Shown piece after piece: positions 33,891-44,868 of a stretch of 64,000 bases of DNA. The translations under genes and the position numbers were made by a program. The stretch's first letter is position 1. Each line of letters opens with the position of its first letter. Source of the stretch: Euclidia mi (Eukaryota > Arthropoda > Insecta > Lepidoptera > Erebidae); NCBI GenBank assembly GCA_944739405.2, contig OX123182.2, positions 63,987,183-64,051,182 of the forward strand, written 5' to 3'. The notes under the pieces are model-generated. The model was not told the DNA's origin and did not search any database. It saw only the letters and a program-made list of their open reading frames with translations.

Positions 33891-35240
33891 GCGAGCGAGC
33901 TGTCGACGCACCGTTTCGCTGTTCGCATGCTCATAATCTCAGGCTAGGTGGCTTTCCGAATCACATCCTATTTGAATTATGTGATCTTTTATCCTATACG
34001 AATTTTTGCATACGGAATTGTTCTTTCATGATGCATAATATATTTCTACATCTTTGATTTTGTGGAGCTTTCCTAGCTGTGACTTACCTATAAAACTTGT
34101 GAAATTACAGTTTCTTTATTACGACAAACCAATCGGAGTATGTTTGACTGGTCAACAATTTTGAGTCAAAAGTATACTAAAATAAATGATGCAATGTAAC
34201 ATTTTGATGTATGCGCGTGTTACATAAATATGGTGTATGAGCACGTGAAATTGTTTTTATATATTTAGGTAAATTAAATGTTATATTTCACAAATGTGAG
34301 CAGCATAAATATGTATTAAAATCACTCATGAATGTCTACGTTATGGAGAAATGCAATACTCGATCGCAATAACTTTAGTTTTGCGTTGCATTATTATAAG
34401 TATTATCGAAACTGGGATGCGGTCTTGCCTTTCGGTATTTACATACCATGACTGACTACGTAGGTTGCAACAACCATGGTCTCAAGCAGATTAGCATTGG
34501 GCTATGTTTCACTTCCCTATGCGGGGAAAATACTTCCACATCTTGATATTTTTGGTATCTGTATCTTGAGACTTAGCCACGAGAGATACTTTGAGACTTA
34601 CAAACTATGGACGAGGTTGCATTTTTGTAATCACAGATCTGGTAATATCTATTAATACCAAGGCATCACCCCTGATTCCAGTTTCTATAATACTGTACTC
34701 CATCCCAAGCCAGGACCTGACTTTCATAAGACTGGGCATATGTTATTCCATATGTAAATATGTAGACATTTATGAAGTGCATATGTATATTATGCCATAA
34801 TTTAATAATAATGATGTGTTAAATTCTATCATATTTCCATTAATTGAATTATTAATTATTTCTTCGTTATGGTAATTTTAATATTGAAATGATTTCACAA
34901 TGAAATGTCATCAAACTAAATAACGAATAAAATGTAAATTGAAATATATGTATAACTTATAATAAAATATGTAATAACGAAGGGTATGTCTACATAGTTA
35001 TATTTTTAATTCCACCGGAATATTTGTTATTATGTGAAGTTTTTGTTAATATAAAATGAAGTAAAATGCTTGCTCTTTCAAAGAGCGTACTTGTATATTA
35101 CAGCTATAGAAAACACCTTTGGCGAAAAGTTAACAGAACTTCACATGAGAACAACGTGTATGAATTTGCTTAGGACTAATTGTTAGATAGTCTCACTAGA
35201 CAATTTTTATAAAGCAAATGTGTATCTATATAATAAAAAT
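33891..35240 (+). terminator. PDAP1 3' UTR with candidate poly(A) signals
   Basis: AT-rich non-coding sequence follows the stop codon. AATAAA hexamers in the sense strand lie at 34926-34931, 34961-34966 and 35232-35237. No other gene begins here, and 34200-35240 has the low-complexity AT bias common in insect 3' UTRs. Which site is used cannot be read from sequence. Confidence 0.55.
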
Positions 35241-35606
35241 TGAAAAGAATTCTAGTTTGGCCTTTTAATTATTATACCACCCATATAATTAATGCTCATA
35301 CCGTGAGCGGCACATTATTGACACGGTAAAGGTTTTCCCTTCTTTCGATACTGAGTGGTACCGTAAAGGGAAAGAGTCCACCCAAATTGAGACTTCCTCT
35401 GGGCGAGAAATGCTTTACCCATGCCACAACCTTTTTCGGCCACAATGGCTTATGTCAACATACATAATATCTAGCTATCTATACATGACGCTACCAAAGA
35501 GTATACAAATACTTGGACCCTACACTACCGATAACTAGCGCTAACGCTACATTTTGCGGGCTGTGCTATGTGAGCTATTTGCTCGAAAAACAAAATTTGC
35601 CTGACT

Positions 35607-36042
35607 CATAGAGATATAAAGGATAGAGTGGCAGAACAGTACCTAACTCAATACTGTGTCGTGTCCGTCGGTGCGAGAGAGAACGCAACATTAAAGGCCC
35701 CCTGCATCTCTCTAACAATACATGCACAACATCAACATTACGCAGTGGCGTGCTACCTGTAACTATTATTTATATCAGTTTATCAGTAATCAATATTTTA
35801 AAATATATAAACTTTTTTGTCACTTCAAACTATCTTCGTGTATCAATAAAAACAACTTTTAAACTATTGATTACTAATAAACTGATTTAAATAATAGTTA
35901 CAGGTAGCACGCCACTGCGTTATGTTGATGTTGTGCATGTATTGTTAGAGAGAGATGCAGGGGGCCTTTAATGTTGCGTTCTCTCTCCCACCGGCGGACA
36001 CGAATAGGCCCCACTCTGCCACTCTATTCTAATATCTCTATG
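35607..36042. mobile_element. Foldback hAT-type MITE, copy 2 (inverted relative to copy 1)
   Basis: A 436-bp element with the perfect 8-bp duplication GCCTGACT (35599-35606 and 36043-36050). Its ends, CATAGAGATAT and the complement, and its long arms match copy 1 at 19262-19700. The loop is in the opposite direction (CTTCAAACTATCTTCGTGTA). The different duplications show two independent insertions. Confidence 0.9.
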
Positions 36043-36399
36043 GCCTGACTACTACTTGTTCCAACTGTCTTTCCGAACTACAAATCTGTCCGAAGTTGCC
36101 ACAATATTATATTATAAATTCTTATTATGCGTGGTTTTACCCGATACCTATTTATCTATAAATGCAATGCAATAACAAGTTTTTTTTTCAATATCTTATC
36201 AAAAATCTGCCGTTCATTTTGTTGAGGTTAAACTTAATTTTTTTATGGAGTAACTCAGGGCCGTGAAAGCTCCATACATGGGTAAATTTCATATAAATCA
36301 GCGCCATCTACCGAAGATTGCAAGAAAAAATTTTACATAATATATACCTAGAAATAGCTGTAGCGATAACTGAACGGTAATTTCGCCATCATCGTTAAG

Positions 36400-36470
36400 A
36401 TCTACGTGGCGCAGTGGAAGTGTGCTAGGCTCGTACAAAGTCCGTGGATCGAATCCACGCACATCAAGAA
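36400..36470 (+). repeat. tRNA-like SINE head
   Basis: It contains a pol III A box (GTGGCGCAGTGGAAG) and B box (GGATCGAATCC) with a perfect T-arm stem (CGTGG/CCACG), but no pairable acceptor stem and a poor anticodon stem. Best read as the tRNA-derived head of a SINE, not a working tRNA gene. Confidence 0.55.
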
Positions 36471-36770
36471 CCACTTTTCGTGATTTTTATATTTTTTTAC
36501 TTTTAAATTGCATATTTTACATAATAGTTGTCATTTACTTATTTATTAACACCGAAATTAAACATTTATTTTATTTTGAAAAATGAATCCACTACTAACG
36601 CCATCTATACGATCGGAATAAAAATAAAATTTATTTGTACGCCATCTAGAGTCGAGGATGCCTATTGAACTTTTTCCTTAGAGGGAGTTGCGTATCTATA
36701 CCAGTATATCTGTATAATCTATGGAGTAACTATCCTGGACCAGATTCACAGGCCAGGAGGCCCTGGGGCG

Positions 36771-36978
36771 AGTGAGTCCCAACCACCCCGGAGGTCTGCC
36801 CACCACCGGGGCACATGGGAAAATAGGAGGAACCGGCCACCCTGTTGAAAGATGCACCTAAATGTGTGTCATACGCCCCGGTGAACAGCGATGTCGGCGC
36901 CAGCACCGGGGCAGATGCAACAATTTTTCACATGTGCATCGGTGCCGGGGCAGACCACCGGGGTGGTTGGGACTCACT
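36771..36978. mobile_element. Foldback segment with 31-bp arms
   Basis: Arms 36771-36801 and 36948-36978 (core CCCAACCACCCCGG against its complement) pair with one mismatch and enclose about 146 bp that again contain ACCGGGGC words. The segment is GC-rich against its surroundings. Probably a MITE fragment; no target-site duplication seen. Confidence 0.6.
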
Positions 36979-37329
36979 CCATGGAGGAGTGGGGCAACTA
37001 AGGAGCGGAAGCCCTATATTTCGAATAAATCGTTTGCGAATTCGAAGTGAGCCAATCAATGCATGGAACTCTGAACGGTGCGAGGTAAGGATTGAAGTGA
37101 ACAAACATGAATACCCTGAGGGTCTATCGAGTTTTCATTGACTTGTGAGTCGTTTCTCGATTGGAACAATTTCCTCTACTCGAGATAGAAGTGTTTGGTT
37201 ATGATTTTATCTCTTTTATGGTGCCCCTGGGCTCCAAATTTATCTGAGGAAACAGCATAATTTTTCGAGATTTTTGCATTGTCTCAGATCCAATAGTCGC
37301 CCGTGTTGTCGAATTGATAGAAACTTTGT

Positions 37330-37830
37330 CGGACCACCGATACTTTCGTTTCAAAATTTCCGCCCAAATGAATCTCGGCTACAGCCAATTGCCGGACGAG
37401 AGCGATATTGAACACTGCGGAACACATCGTTCGCCACCAGTAGGTATAATGGGCACGGATTTGACAGATGACCAGTTTGATTTCCGATTTCGCTGAAAAC
37501 GCCGACATTTGGCAATATCTCCAGAGTAGATCCTCAAAATCACCACCGCCTTCAATATTCTGCTCTCCAGCTATCGAGATGACTCGGCTCTCAACCTCCA
37601 TCCTCCTACCTCTGCCGCATTGTCGTAAGGTAGACGATAATCTACCGGGCTCTTCACGGTTTGAGCCTTGCGTGGTTCCACAGGGTTCGGCTTTTGGTCC
37701 GCTCCTATGGAACATCGGATATGGCTGGATGCTACGGGTTGCGGAAGTCCCTGGCGTGAGTATCGAATGTTACGTCGAGGATACCCTCGTCACACAGGGT
37801 GACTACTGGGTTCGCACAAGTTATTGAACA
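37330..37830 (+). pseudogene. R1-clade LINE reverse transcriptase relic
   Basis: The plus-strand frame 37468-37827 contains VVPQGSAFGPLLWNIGYGWM and, after a few residues, CYVEDTLVTQGD. R1-group RTs read GVPQGS.LGPLLWNIGYDW and CYADDTLV at these places. The catalytic YADD is mutated to YVED and the flanks lose the frame. A dead fragment of roughly 500 bp. Confidence 0.8.
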
Positions 37831-37916
37831 TTTCGGCGACTGAGCCTTGCGGTGTCTTTTTTGGAATGTGTGGTCAATTTTGCAGTCAATTTTATTAGTT
37901 GTAGATGGGTAACTGG

Positions 37917-39565
37917 CAAGGGCGGATCCAGGGGGGGGGTCATGGGGGTCATGACCCCCCCCTGAGCTGGTTCCAGGACTTAGGTGGACCACTAATTAAA
38001 TATAAAGATTTTATTAAAGTTTATATTTTGTCACCATACAGATTTTACGTAACTACATACCTTCAATATTTAATTAGTTTATAATATAATAACTTTGTAT
38101 GATGGCAAAGGTTTTAGACCAGGGTAGATAATTTTTGAAACGATAGAAAATTATAGTAGGATGAAACCCATTGGAAAAGAAAGAGAATATAGCAAAAATT
38201 TAAGGAAAAATAAATTACGGGCGATCTGAGGTCGGGAAGTGGATGGAGTTGCGATTTTAAGGGAAAAAAAGGGTTTATCTCGATTGCCAGCAAAACTTCA
38301 AGTCCTACGGAAAAAACGTCAATGGCAAAGGTGTAGATAATAAAAAGATCTACAACTTTTGTATTTACACTTTATTCACACAACGTCTTAATATATGTGA
38401 AAAATTCAAATAACCAAGTTTTTTGTTTTTTATTTTTAACTTTTACAATAGTTTTTCTTTTACACGAAATTTGGTGAAAACTTGCCTTTTTATGTTCCAA
38501 ACACACTGTTTATGTTTTTTATTTAAAATATTTATTTTTGCACCTTATTTTGTCTTAATATCGAAATAAAACCCAAATTTTCAATTGAAAATTCTCACGT
38601 CAATATATCAGCTTTCTTTTTTAAATTGTTCGGCGTTTAGTTCGTTGAAAATGTTGAAATCTCTACTTAGCCGTGATAGTTTTCCTTTTAAATTCGTTAT
38701 GTGTGTACTACATCTGTGATTTTTTTTCACCTCTTCCAAATTAATAGTTTAGCCGGCAGAGGGGGGCACTAAAAATTTTTTCACTTCAATGCTTGATATT
38801 TGACAAACCAATCACTTGATCGAAAAATGATTTGAGCAAACTAATAATATTTTTTTAAAACCTATCCAATGATACCCCACACAATGGGGTACTCAACAAA
38901 AAAAAATTCAACCCCACTATATATTTAGGGGAGATACCCTGAAAAAAAATATTTTCCTAAATTTTATTCTACAGTTTTGTTGCAATATCCTATGTATATT
39001 CATGTCAAATATCAGCTTTCTAGCACCAGGCGTCTTTGAGCTAGGCTGCGGACGGACAGACGGACGGCCATGACGAAACTATAAGGGTTCCTTGTGGACT
39101 ACGAAACCCTAAAAACCAATAACTTGGTTATTTTAATTTTTCACATAAATTATGACGTTGTGTGAATAAAATGTAAATACGAAAGTTGTAAATCTTTTTA
39201 TTACCTACAACTTTGCCATTGACGTTTTTTCCATAGGGCTTGTAGTTTTGCTGGCAATCGAGATAAACCCTTTTTTACCCTTAAAATCGCAACCCCATCT
39301 ACTTCCCGACCCCAGATCGCCCGTAATTTAATTTTCCTTTAATGATCGCTATATTCTCTTACTTCTCCAATGGGTCTCATCCTACTGTAACTTTATTTTA
39401 CTTTTTACCGTTATCTAACGTATCTGCACTGGTCTGTTACGTAGGTACATTAATTAAATACATACTTTTTACTTGTACCTATTGTTATTGAAATTAAATT
39501 ATAAGTTCTTCACTTGACCACGACTATGTGACCCCCTCCTGGCGCCAAAGCTGGATCCGCCCTTG
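37917..39565. mobile_element. Non-autonomous hAT element with long inner inverted arms
   Basis: 1649 bp between perfect 8-bp duplications GTAACTGG (37909-37916 and 39566-39573). Both ends read CAAGGGCGGATCCAG inwards. Within, 38156-38420 and 39120-39388 are inverted copies of about 265 bp (shared words GGGCGATCTGAGG/GTCGGGAAGT and TTTATCTCGATTGCCAGC). The centre carries ACGAAACTATAAGGGTTCC, a phrase of common insect repeats. No transposase. The 8-bp duplication and terminal CA place it in hAT. Confidence 0.85.
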
Positions 39566-39575
39566 GTAACTGGGT

Positions 39576-40250
39576 ACCTTATTATTATTTACAGCCTAAC
39601 CTGTCCCACTGCAGGGCAAAGGCCTCCCTACCCTCTTTCCACCTCTCTCTATCGAGAGCTGTTGTTGTCCACTCTGCATTATAGAGTTTCAAATCATTTT
39701 GCCACCTAATCTTGGGTCTGCCGCGTGGGCTCTTTCGATCTGGGACCCACAAGATTTTAGCCCAAAGATTGTCAGACATACGATAGATATGACCGGCCCA
39801 GTCATATTTTAACTTGGCTGCTTTTTGGGACACATCTGCGATTTGTGTTTTAGAGCGCAGTATGGTATTTTTGACTCGGTCTACAAGTTTTACGTCGAGA
39901 ATACTGCGCTCCATAGCTCGCTGACAAACCCCGAGGCTGGACTTCTGATCTGCGGTCAAAGACCAGGTTTGGGCACTATATGTGAGGATGGGGAGGATGC
40001 ACATGTCCATGAGTCGGCGTTTCAGAGACATAGGCAGGTTGCCTTTCAAAAGATCTTTCATAGACCAAAAGCTTCTCCAAGCGTTTTCCGTTCTACGCGC
40101 GAGTTCCACTTCTTGTCTCGCCTGAAAAGAAACTAATTGGCCCAAATATATATACTCGTGGACATATTGAACCTCCACATCCTCAACGTATATCTTCTTC
40201 TTTGTGCTATTAGTCATTAATACCTTAAATCTCTTAAATTCATTCAGTGA
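39576..40250 (-). pseudogene. 5'-truncated RTE-like LINE 3' end
   Basis: The minus-strand ORF 39585-40217 (210 residues) is uninterrupted. It carries YVHEYIYLGQLVSFQ, the RMLP-like SLKRRLMDMCILPILTYSAQ and WAGHIYRMSDNLWAK, then RSPRGRPKIRWQNDL, and ends WDRLGCK. This is the C-terminal region after the RT domain of an RTE-type ORF2. The catalytic RT and endonuclease parts are missing. Its 3' end (AATAATAATAAGG) lies right against the target-site duplication of the hAT element to the left. Confidence 0.85.
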
Positions 40251-40345
40251 CTAAATCTTATGCCAGAGACAGAGAATAAGAGCTCACTCAAGAAAACTGT
40301 CTGCATTGCTTGAGATTAAAAAAAAAAAAAAGGAACCTGTTTGCA

Positions 40346-40445
40346 ATGAGTCTGGGTCTTCTGGGCGTTGGTAGTATGTTTGTAAAGTCTCCCGTGACAC
40401 AGGATTTATTCCTAGTGCGGGAGTTGTCTGTCTAAAATAAAAAAG
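40346..40445 (+). repeat. SINE S2, 3' half
   Basis: CTGGGCGTTGGTAGTATG, then CCGTGACACAGGATTTATTC and GCGGGAGTTGTCTGTC with an A-rich tail, matching the 3' body of the copy at 11451-11675. Confidence 0.8.
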
Positions 40446-40963
40446 AACTGACGCCGATGGCTTTAGTTAGTTATGACATTATCTTCCTAGCTTAGCCTAT
40501 ATTATATCTTACTGTAAAATAAAACCGACGCTAGAATGCGAAATTGACCAGTAAAATCTGATCACGCGATTTCTCATCCGAGTCATTTACAGAATTCTCG
40601 GTCACTAAATCGAAGGCCTAATGTCGGTATCGCGAATCTGCTCAAATTCGTCGAAAGTAAATGGATCCAGTCTTATCGTTTTACTTGAATGCTTTCTAGA
40701 CCCCAGATTAGGATATCGGAAACTGTCTGATGGATCTGTTCAAATCTAGAAACTTTTCACATAAATCCTGTAGTTATCGCTTTTTCAGCTGAAAATAAAA
40801 TGATTTTTTCTACAAGTCGCGGGTTCGCACTCCAGAGAATACACGCCATGTTGTACTAGTTTAGTAACAGTTGACACTTTCAACTATTTAAATACTTACA
40901 TCAGAAAGTAAGTAGGTACCTAGGTAGGTACCAGAGAATTGTATTCATGTAATCTGTGGTAGG
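40446..40963. other. No recognised gene
   Basis: Ordinary AT-rich sequence up to the TA target of the mariner. Confidence 0.5.
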
Positions 40964-40965
40964 TA

Positions 40966-42261
40966 CGAGGGTCAAACTGAAAGTTCTTAGAACTGGCCAC
41001 TTATAAACAATATAATAAAAAAAATATTCTAAAATTTGAAAATAGAACTCTTTGCCAATATTACTGAGTATATATTTCATTCATTTGTCATTTGTTTTAC
41101 GATTTGGCGGCAAATAATTGAAAATTGTCTGTGTCACGTCAACATGAATTTAACACGAGAAAATTTTCGTGCAATGATTTTTTATGACTTTCGATGTCAT
41201 TTAAGTCAACAAGAAAGTTATGATAGACTACGATTGGCCTTTCACGATGAAGCCCCATCTCGTGCGACTGTTTACAACTGCTTTAATGAGTTTAAACGTG
41301 GTCGCACTAATCTCACTGATGATGTACGTGAGGGACGGCCTTCTACGGCGACGACTGAAAATAACATCTGTGTTGTGCGGCGTATGATAGAGACTGACAA
41401 AAGAGTGACCTATCAGCAGATTCGGACAAGCTTAGGCATCGGTATGAGTCAAGTGCACAAAATCCTCCACGAACATTTAGCGGTCAGGAAGCTTTGCGCC
41501 CGGTGGATACCTCATAATTTGACTAAGGCTCAAAAACTCCATCGTGTGGATTGGTGCCGTAAAATGATTGAAAGATTTAACGGAGGTGACTCAAATGCTG
41601 TGTTCGACATACTAACAGGTGACGAAAGCTGGATTTACTGTTATGATCCTGAAACCAAAAGACAATCTGCTCAGTGGGTGTTTCCTTTCGAGGAGTTGCC
41701 AACTAAAGTGAAGAGAGATCGAAGTGCGGGAAAAAAAATGGTGGCCTCGTTCTTTGGAAGGATAGGTCATTTCGCAACAATTGTGTTAGAGGATCAAAAA
41801 ACAGTTTCTGCAGAATGGTACACTACCAATTGTTTGCCACTTGTCTTGGAAAAAGTTCGAGAGAAACGACCTCGCAGTAGGATCCTCCTTCACCACGACA
41901 ACGCCTCGTCGCACACCGCCAAGCGAACGATCGACTATTTGGCGACATCAAACGTTGAATTACTGGGTCACCCGCCGTATAGCCCCGACCTCGCGCCTTG
42001 TGATTTTTATTTATTTCCAAAAATTAAAGAAAAACTTAAAGGAAAGCGGTTTATGAATGCTGAAGAAGCGGTGGCTGCGTATCGCGATGCCATTGAAGAG
42101 ACCCCTAAGGACGAGTGGGTAAAGTGCTTTTCCCAGTGGTTCCATCGCATGCAGCGGTGTATTGACGTCAATGGACAATATTTTGAAAAGATATAATAAA
42201 ACTAATAACTGGCTAATGTAATCAGTTTTTGATTTTCTAAGAACTTTCAGTTTGACCCTCG
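40966..42261 (+). mobile_element. Apparently complete mariner transposon
   Basis: 1296 bp with perfect 27-bp terminal inverted repeats (40966-40992 and 42235-42261; they begin CGAGGGTCAAACTGAAAG) flanked by TA on both sides (40964-40965 and 42262-42263). It encloses a single uninterrupted transposase gene. Identical ends and an open ORF suggest a young insertion. Confidence 0.95.
41144..42196 (+). CDS. Mariner transposase (DD34D), full length
   Basis: A 350-residue transposase, the usual mariner length. The start at 41144 (MNLTRENFRA) is chosen because the open frame upstream lacks an ATG. The N-terminal half has the paired helix-turn-helix DNA-binding region (about 1-115) and the linker motif WIPHNL (121-126), equivalent to mariner WVPHEL. 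Catalytic residues are D160 in LTGDESWIYC, D252 in HHDNASSH and D287 in YSPDLAPCDFYLFP, so 34 residues separate the last two, as in true mariners. No stop or frameshift is seen. It would bind the 27-bp ends and cut and paste at TA sites. Function is not proven; the key residues are all present. Confidence 0.95.
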   Translation: MNLTRENFRAMIFYDFRCHLSQQESYDRLRLAFHDEAPSRATVYNCFNEFKRGRTNLTDDVREGRPSTATTENNICVVRRMIETDKRVTYQQIRTSLGIGMSQVHKILHEHLAVRKLCARWIPHNLTKAQKLHRVDWCRKMIERFNGGDSNAVFDILTGDESWIYCYDPETKRQSAQWVFPFEELPTKVKRDRSAGKKMVASFFGRIGHFATIVLEDQKTVSAEWYTTNCLPLVLEKVREKRPRSRILLHHDNASSHTAKRTIDYLATSNVELLGHPPYSPDLAPCDFYLFPKIKEKLKGKRFMNAEEAVAAYRDAIEETPKDEWVKCFSQWFHRMQRCIDVNGQYFEKI

Positions 42262-42263
42262 TA

Positions 42264-42742
42264 CAAGGTCAAGAACTACCTACTATTGTAGTTGCTTATC
42301 CTTTGTGTTTGAAAGATAACTAGCTGCAAATTATGCGTAATGTTTTTGCTACAAGGTTTTAAATTCATTCAAACTAATTGCTGTGTTGGAGTTAATCACA
42401 TGGGGCGTAAATTAAGATGAAATGCATTGAAAACTTAATTTTCACCACAGCAGTTCAAACATGTCGCTTTTGCTGCGAGACAACATTGATTCGAGCGTGA
42501 GTAAAAGTAGCTTTTTAATTTTTCAATCTTCAGTGTCACGAATTGACATTGTTCAGCCAGAAATTTGAAACATTCGAATTTTACTGTGCTCTGTCTCTTT
42601 CACATGGATATAAAAAGTGAGTGAAAAAACAAACCCCTTCGAATTCGAAATTCGATTTTGGCATTCGACCTCAAAGAAAAAACCTTCGGAACACTTCGGA
42701 AACACAAATAAAAAAAGATATTGATTGTAATAAAGAAATGTA
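42264..42742. other. No recognised gene
   Basis: AT-rich spacer between the mariner and the pogo-like element. Confidence 0.5.
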
Positions 42743-43329
42743 AACTGGGTACAGTTGTGACAATTTTGGTTTCTTAGTCAATAATTTTGTTAATTTATCA
42801 ATTAGCTGGGAAAAAACTAACATGCATCGTAATATATACATTTGCCTACGTAAAAATACTAAAATACTCTCTCTAAATATGCTGTATTAATCATGGGATC
42901 AAATAACAAAAAAAAAGGAAAGTGTCACAACCGACCACACCCCAAGGACGGTTGTGACACTGGTTGGGGTCGGTAGTGACAGGCATAACCATACACCAAA
43001 ATGGCTTATAATGACTTTTGTTGTTAAAAATAGTAACATAACAACACATAATCTTCTTCTAAACAAAAATAACATTCATGTAGCAAGTCAAAATAAAGAA
43101 AATCACTTCTATTCATATTATAATCAATAAGGCACTGTATGTAACATCTAATTATAATTATTTTAACACTCTTCTTTAAAATCAGTAAAACATTTGAAAC
43201 TTAAAATTATCATAATCATAAAAAATTCTTAATAAATATTCATGAATATAACATCTAACGTTATTATAACAGTCTTCTTAAAATCAGTCAAAATATTAAC
43301 TAAAATTTATAATAATAAGAAAAAGTTTT

Positions 43330-44004
43330 ATAGTTTAGTCATATTCATCATCACAGTTGTGACAAATGTAATGTTGACTATCACCTGCACACTCTACATG
43401 GGATCAGAGTCCACATGTTCCCTGGTACTTGATCCACTTTTCACCAGGCCTACTTTCAGAGTATGAGCTTACAGAAACTAAACAGAAATAGTCTTCTTCA
43501 TCAGATGACGATTGTGAGCTCTTTCTTTTCGTGGCACCAATTTTTCCTTTTCCTCTCCCTTTGTTATTTCGTTTTGGTTTAGTAAGATTTCTCTTTACCT
43601 GCTTAGCCGACAAACGTTTTTCTTTTTCTTCATGTTCTTTCCAAACTGCCTCTTTCTCGGGCGTGTCTGTGTATATGGTAGACTTTTTTGTTCTAGCACC
43701 TCTTGTTTTTCTTTGGGCAGCTTTCGGAAAAGGTCGAACGACTTCAGACGAAAAAGTAGGTGGCGTGTTGGGGGTTAAAACAGTCTGCTGAACCTGGATT
43801 ATTTCAGGCAAAATAATAGGTGACATGCCTGAGATTGAAGCAGTCTCTCCAACCCGGATAATTTCGGGCAAAAAAGCAGGGGGCATAGCTGGAGGTAGAA
43901 GCAATTGACTGAATTTGGTATTCAGTTGTAGTCGGAGATTCCCCCAATAAAGAATCTAAAGGTGGCAGCATTTGAGTATTGAGCCCAGGGTCATATAAAA
44001 GCAA
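43330..44004 (-). pseudogene. Pogo/Tigger-type transposase, C-terminal remnant
   Basis: The minus-strand frame from 43904 has repeated LPEIIRVGETAS and LPEIIQVQQTVL units, then QRKTRGARTKKSTIYTDTPE, a lysine-rich stretch, SSSDEEDYFCLVSVS and GEKWIKYQG. A stop at 43404 is followed in frame by HVECAGDSQHYICHNCDDE. That cysteine/histidine tail is the PHD-like finger at the end of lepidopteran pogo transposases. The upstream frame (44004-43905, SLLGESPTTTEYQ) is shifted. The DDE catalytic domain is absent. Dead fragment. Confidence 0.75.
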
Positions 44005-44577
44005 AAAAACACAAATAAATATATGTCACAACCGTACCCACAAAATTTGTCACAACCGTACCCAACACAGAATAACGAAAACAAAAAATCGCCATGTATC
44101 GACCAAACAATCTACGTTAAAAGTAATCACTCGTTGTTAACTGCAACTCTTCAACTTATTACAAGAAAAATACGAGGTAATCTATCTGTCTACAAAAAAC
44201 AGTAATTATTAAAAGAAATCAAACAAAGAAACTTACTTTTGACTGTTGAAAAGCAATGTGGGCCCCTGCTTACGTCAACGTCGTGCGCTGGCCGACGCAA
44301 TACTGGGAAACGTGTACAGCCTTGTACACCGCGTCTTTCTCCCCTTGCACCCTTCCCCGCATACCGTATATAGTCCGTTCACAGTTATTTTACCTCTAGC
44401 TGTTAGATTGGGGCATGTTACACTTGTTAATATTATCATGATCCTAGTATCGCGATATCACAAGTATTGACATAGGCTATTATATTATCAATAATAACAT
44501 CATCAGTACGCGTTTGAAACTACTAGAGAAAGTAGTGTTTAGTGCAAGATTAAATTTGAGCAAATTTTAAAAAGAAC

Positions 44578-44718
44578 ATGGATTCTAAAAGGAAAGCCGC
44601 TATAGCAATAATACGCGTATGCGCATTAAAAACTAAGCGCAAAAAGAGGAAGTGTTGGGTAAAAGACTGGAGTTCAAAACGAAATCAATATACACATTTA
44701 CTAACAGACTACAGTTAG
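44578..44718 (+). pseudogene. Harbinger transposase, N-terminal fragment
   Basis: It starts at ATG 44578 and encodes 46 residues, MDSKRKAAIA, a basic KTKRKKRKCWVKDW and SSKRNQYTHLLTDYS, then a stop at the SINE junction. The KRKCWVKDWSSKRNQYTHLL wording matches the start of Harbinger transposases (xRRxWVRPWLxxRxxxGxYxxLL). The catalytic DDE part is gone, replaced by SINE sequence. Confidence 0.65.
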
Positions 44719-44868
44719 CCGTGTGGTTAACGACATAGAATACAAGTGTCACCAACTCACCATCCCATATCGTACCGTGGGCGTCGTAAGAGGCGACTAA
44801 GGGATAACACGATACAAATACCATCTTTGCGTAGGGACGGAAAACTCGACATCAAACCCTATACGACT
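44719..44868 (+). repeat. SINE S3 copy inside the Harbinger-like element
   Basis: CCGTGTGGTTAACGACATAG, CGTGGGCGTCGTAAGAGGCG, ACTAAGGGATAACACG and ACTCGACATCAAACCC. It begins immediately after the stop of the Harbinger fragment and runs into the S1 SINE. Confidence 0.75.

Noticed and set aside
36400..36470. Possible tRNA gene
   Set aside because: A and B boxes and a T stem are present, but the acceptor and anticodon stems do not pair; typical of a SINE head.
43404..43904. 166-residue minus-strand ORF as a possible host protein
   Set aside because: The sequence matches the C-terminal tail of pogo-type transposases, with a stop before the final finger, and lies within pogo-like ends.
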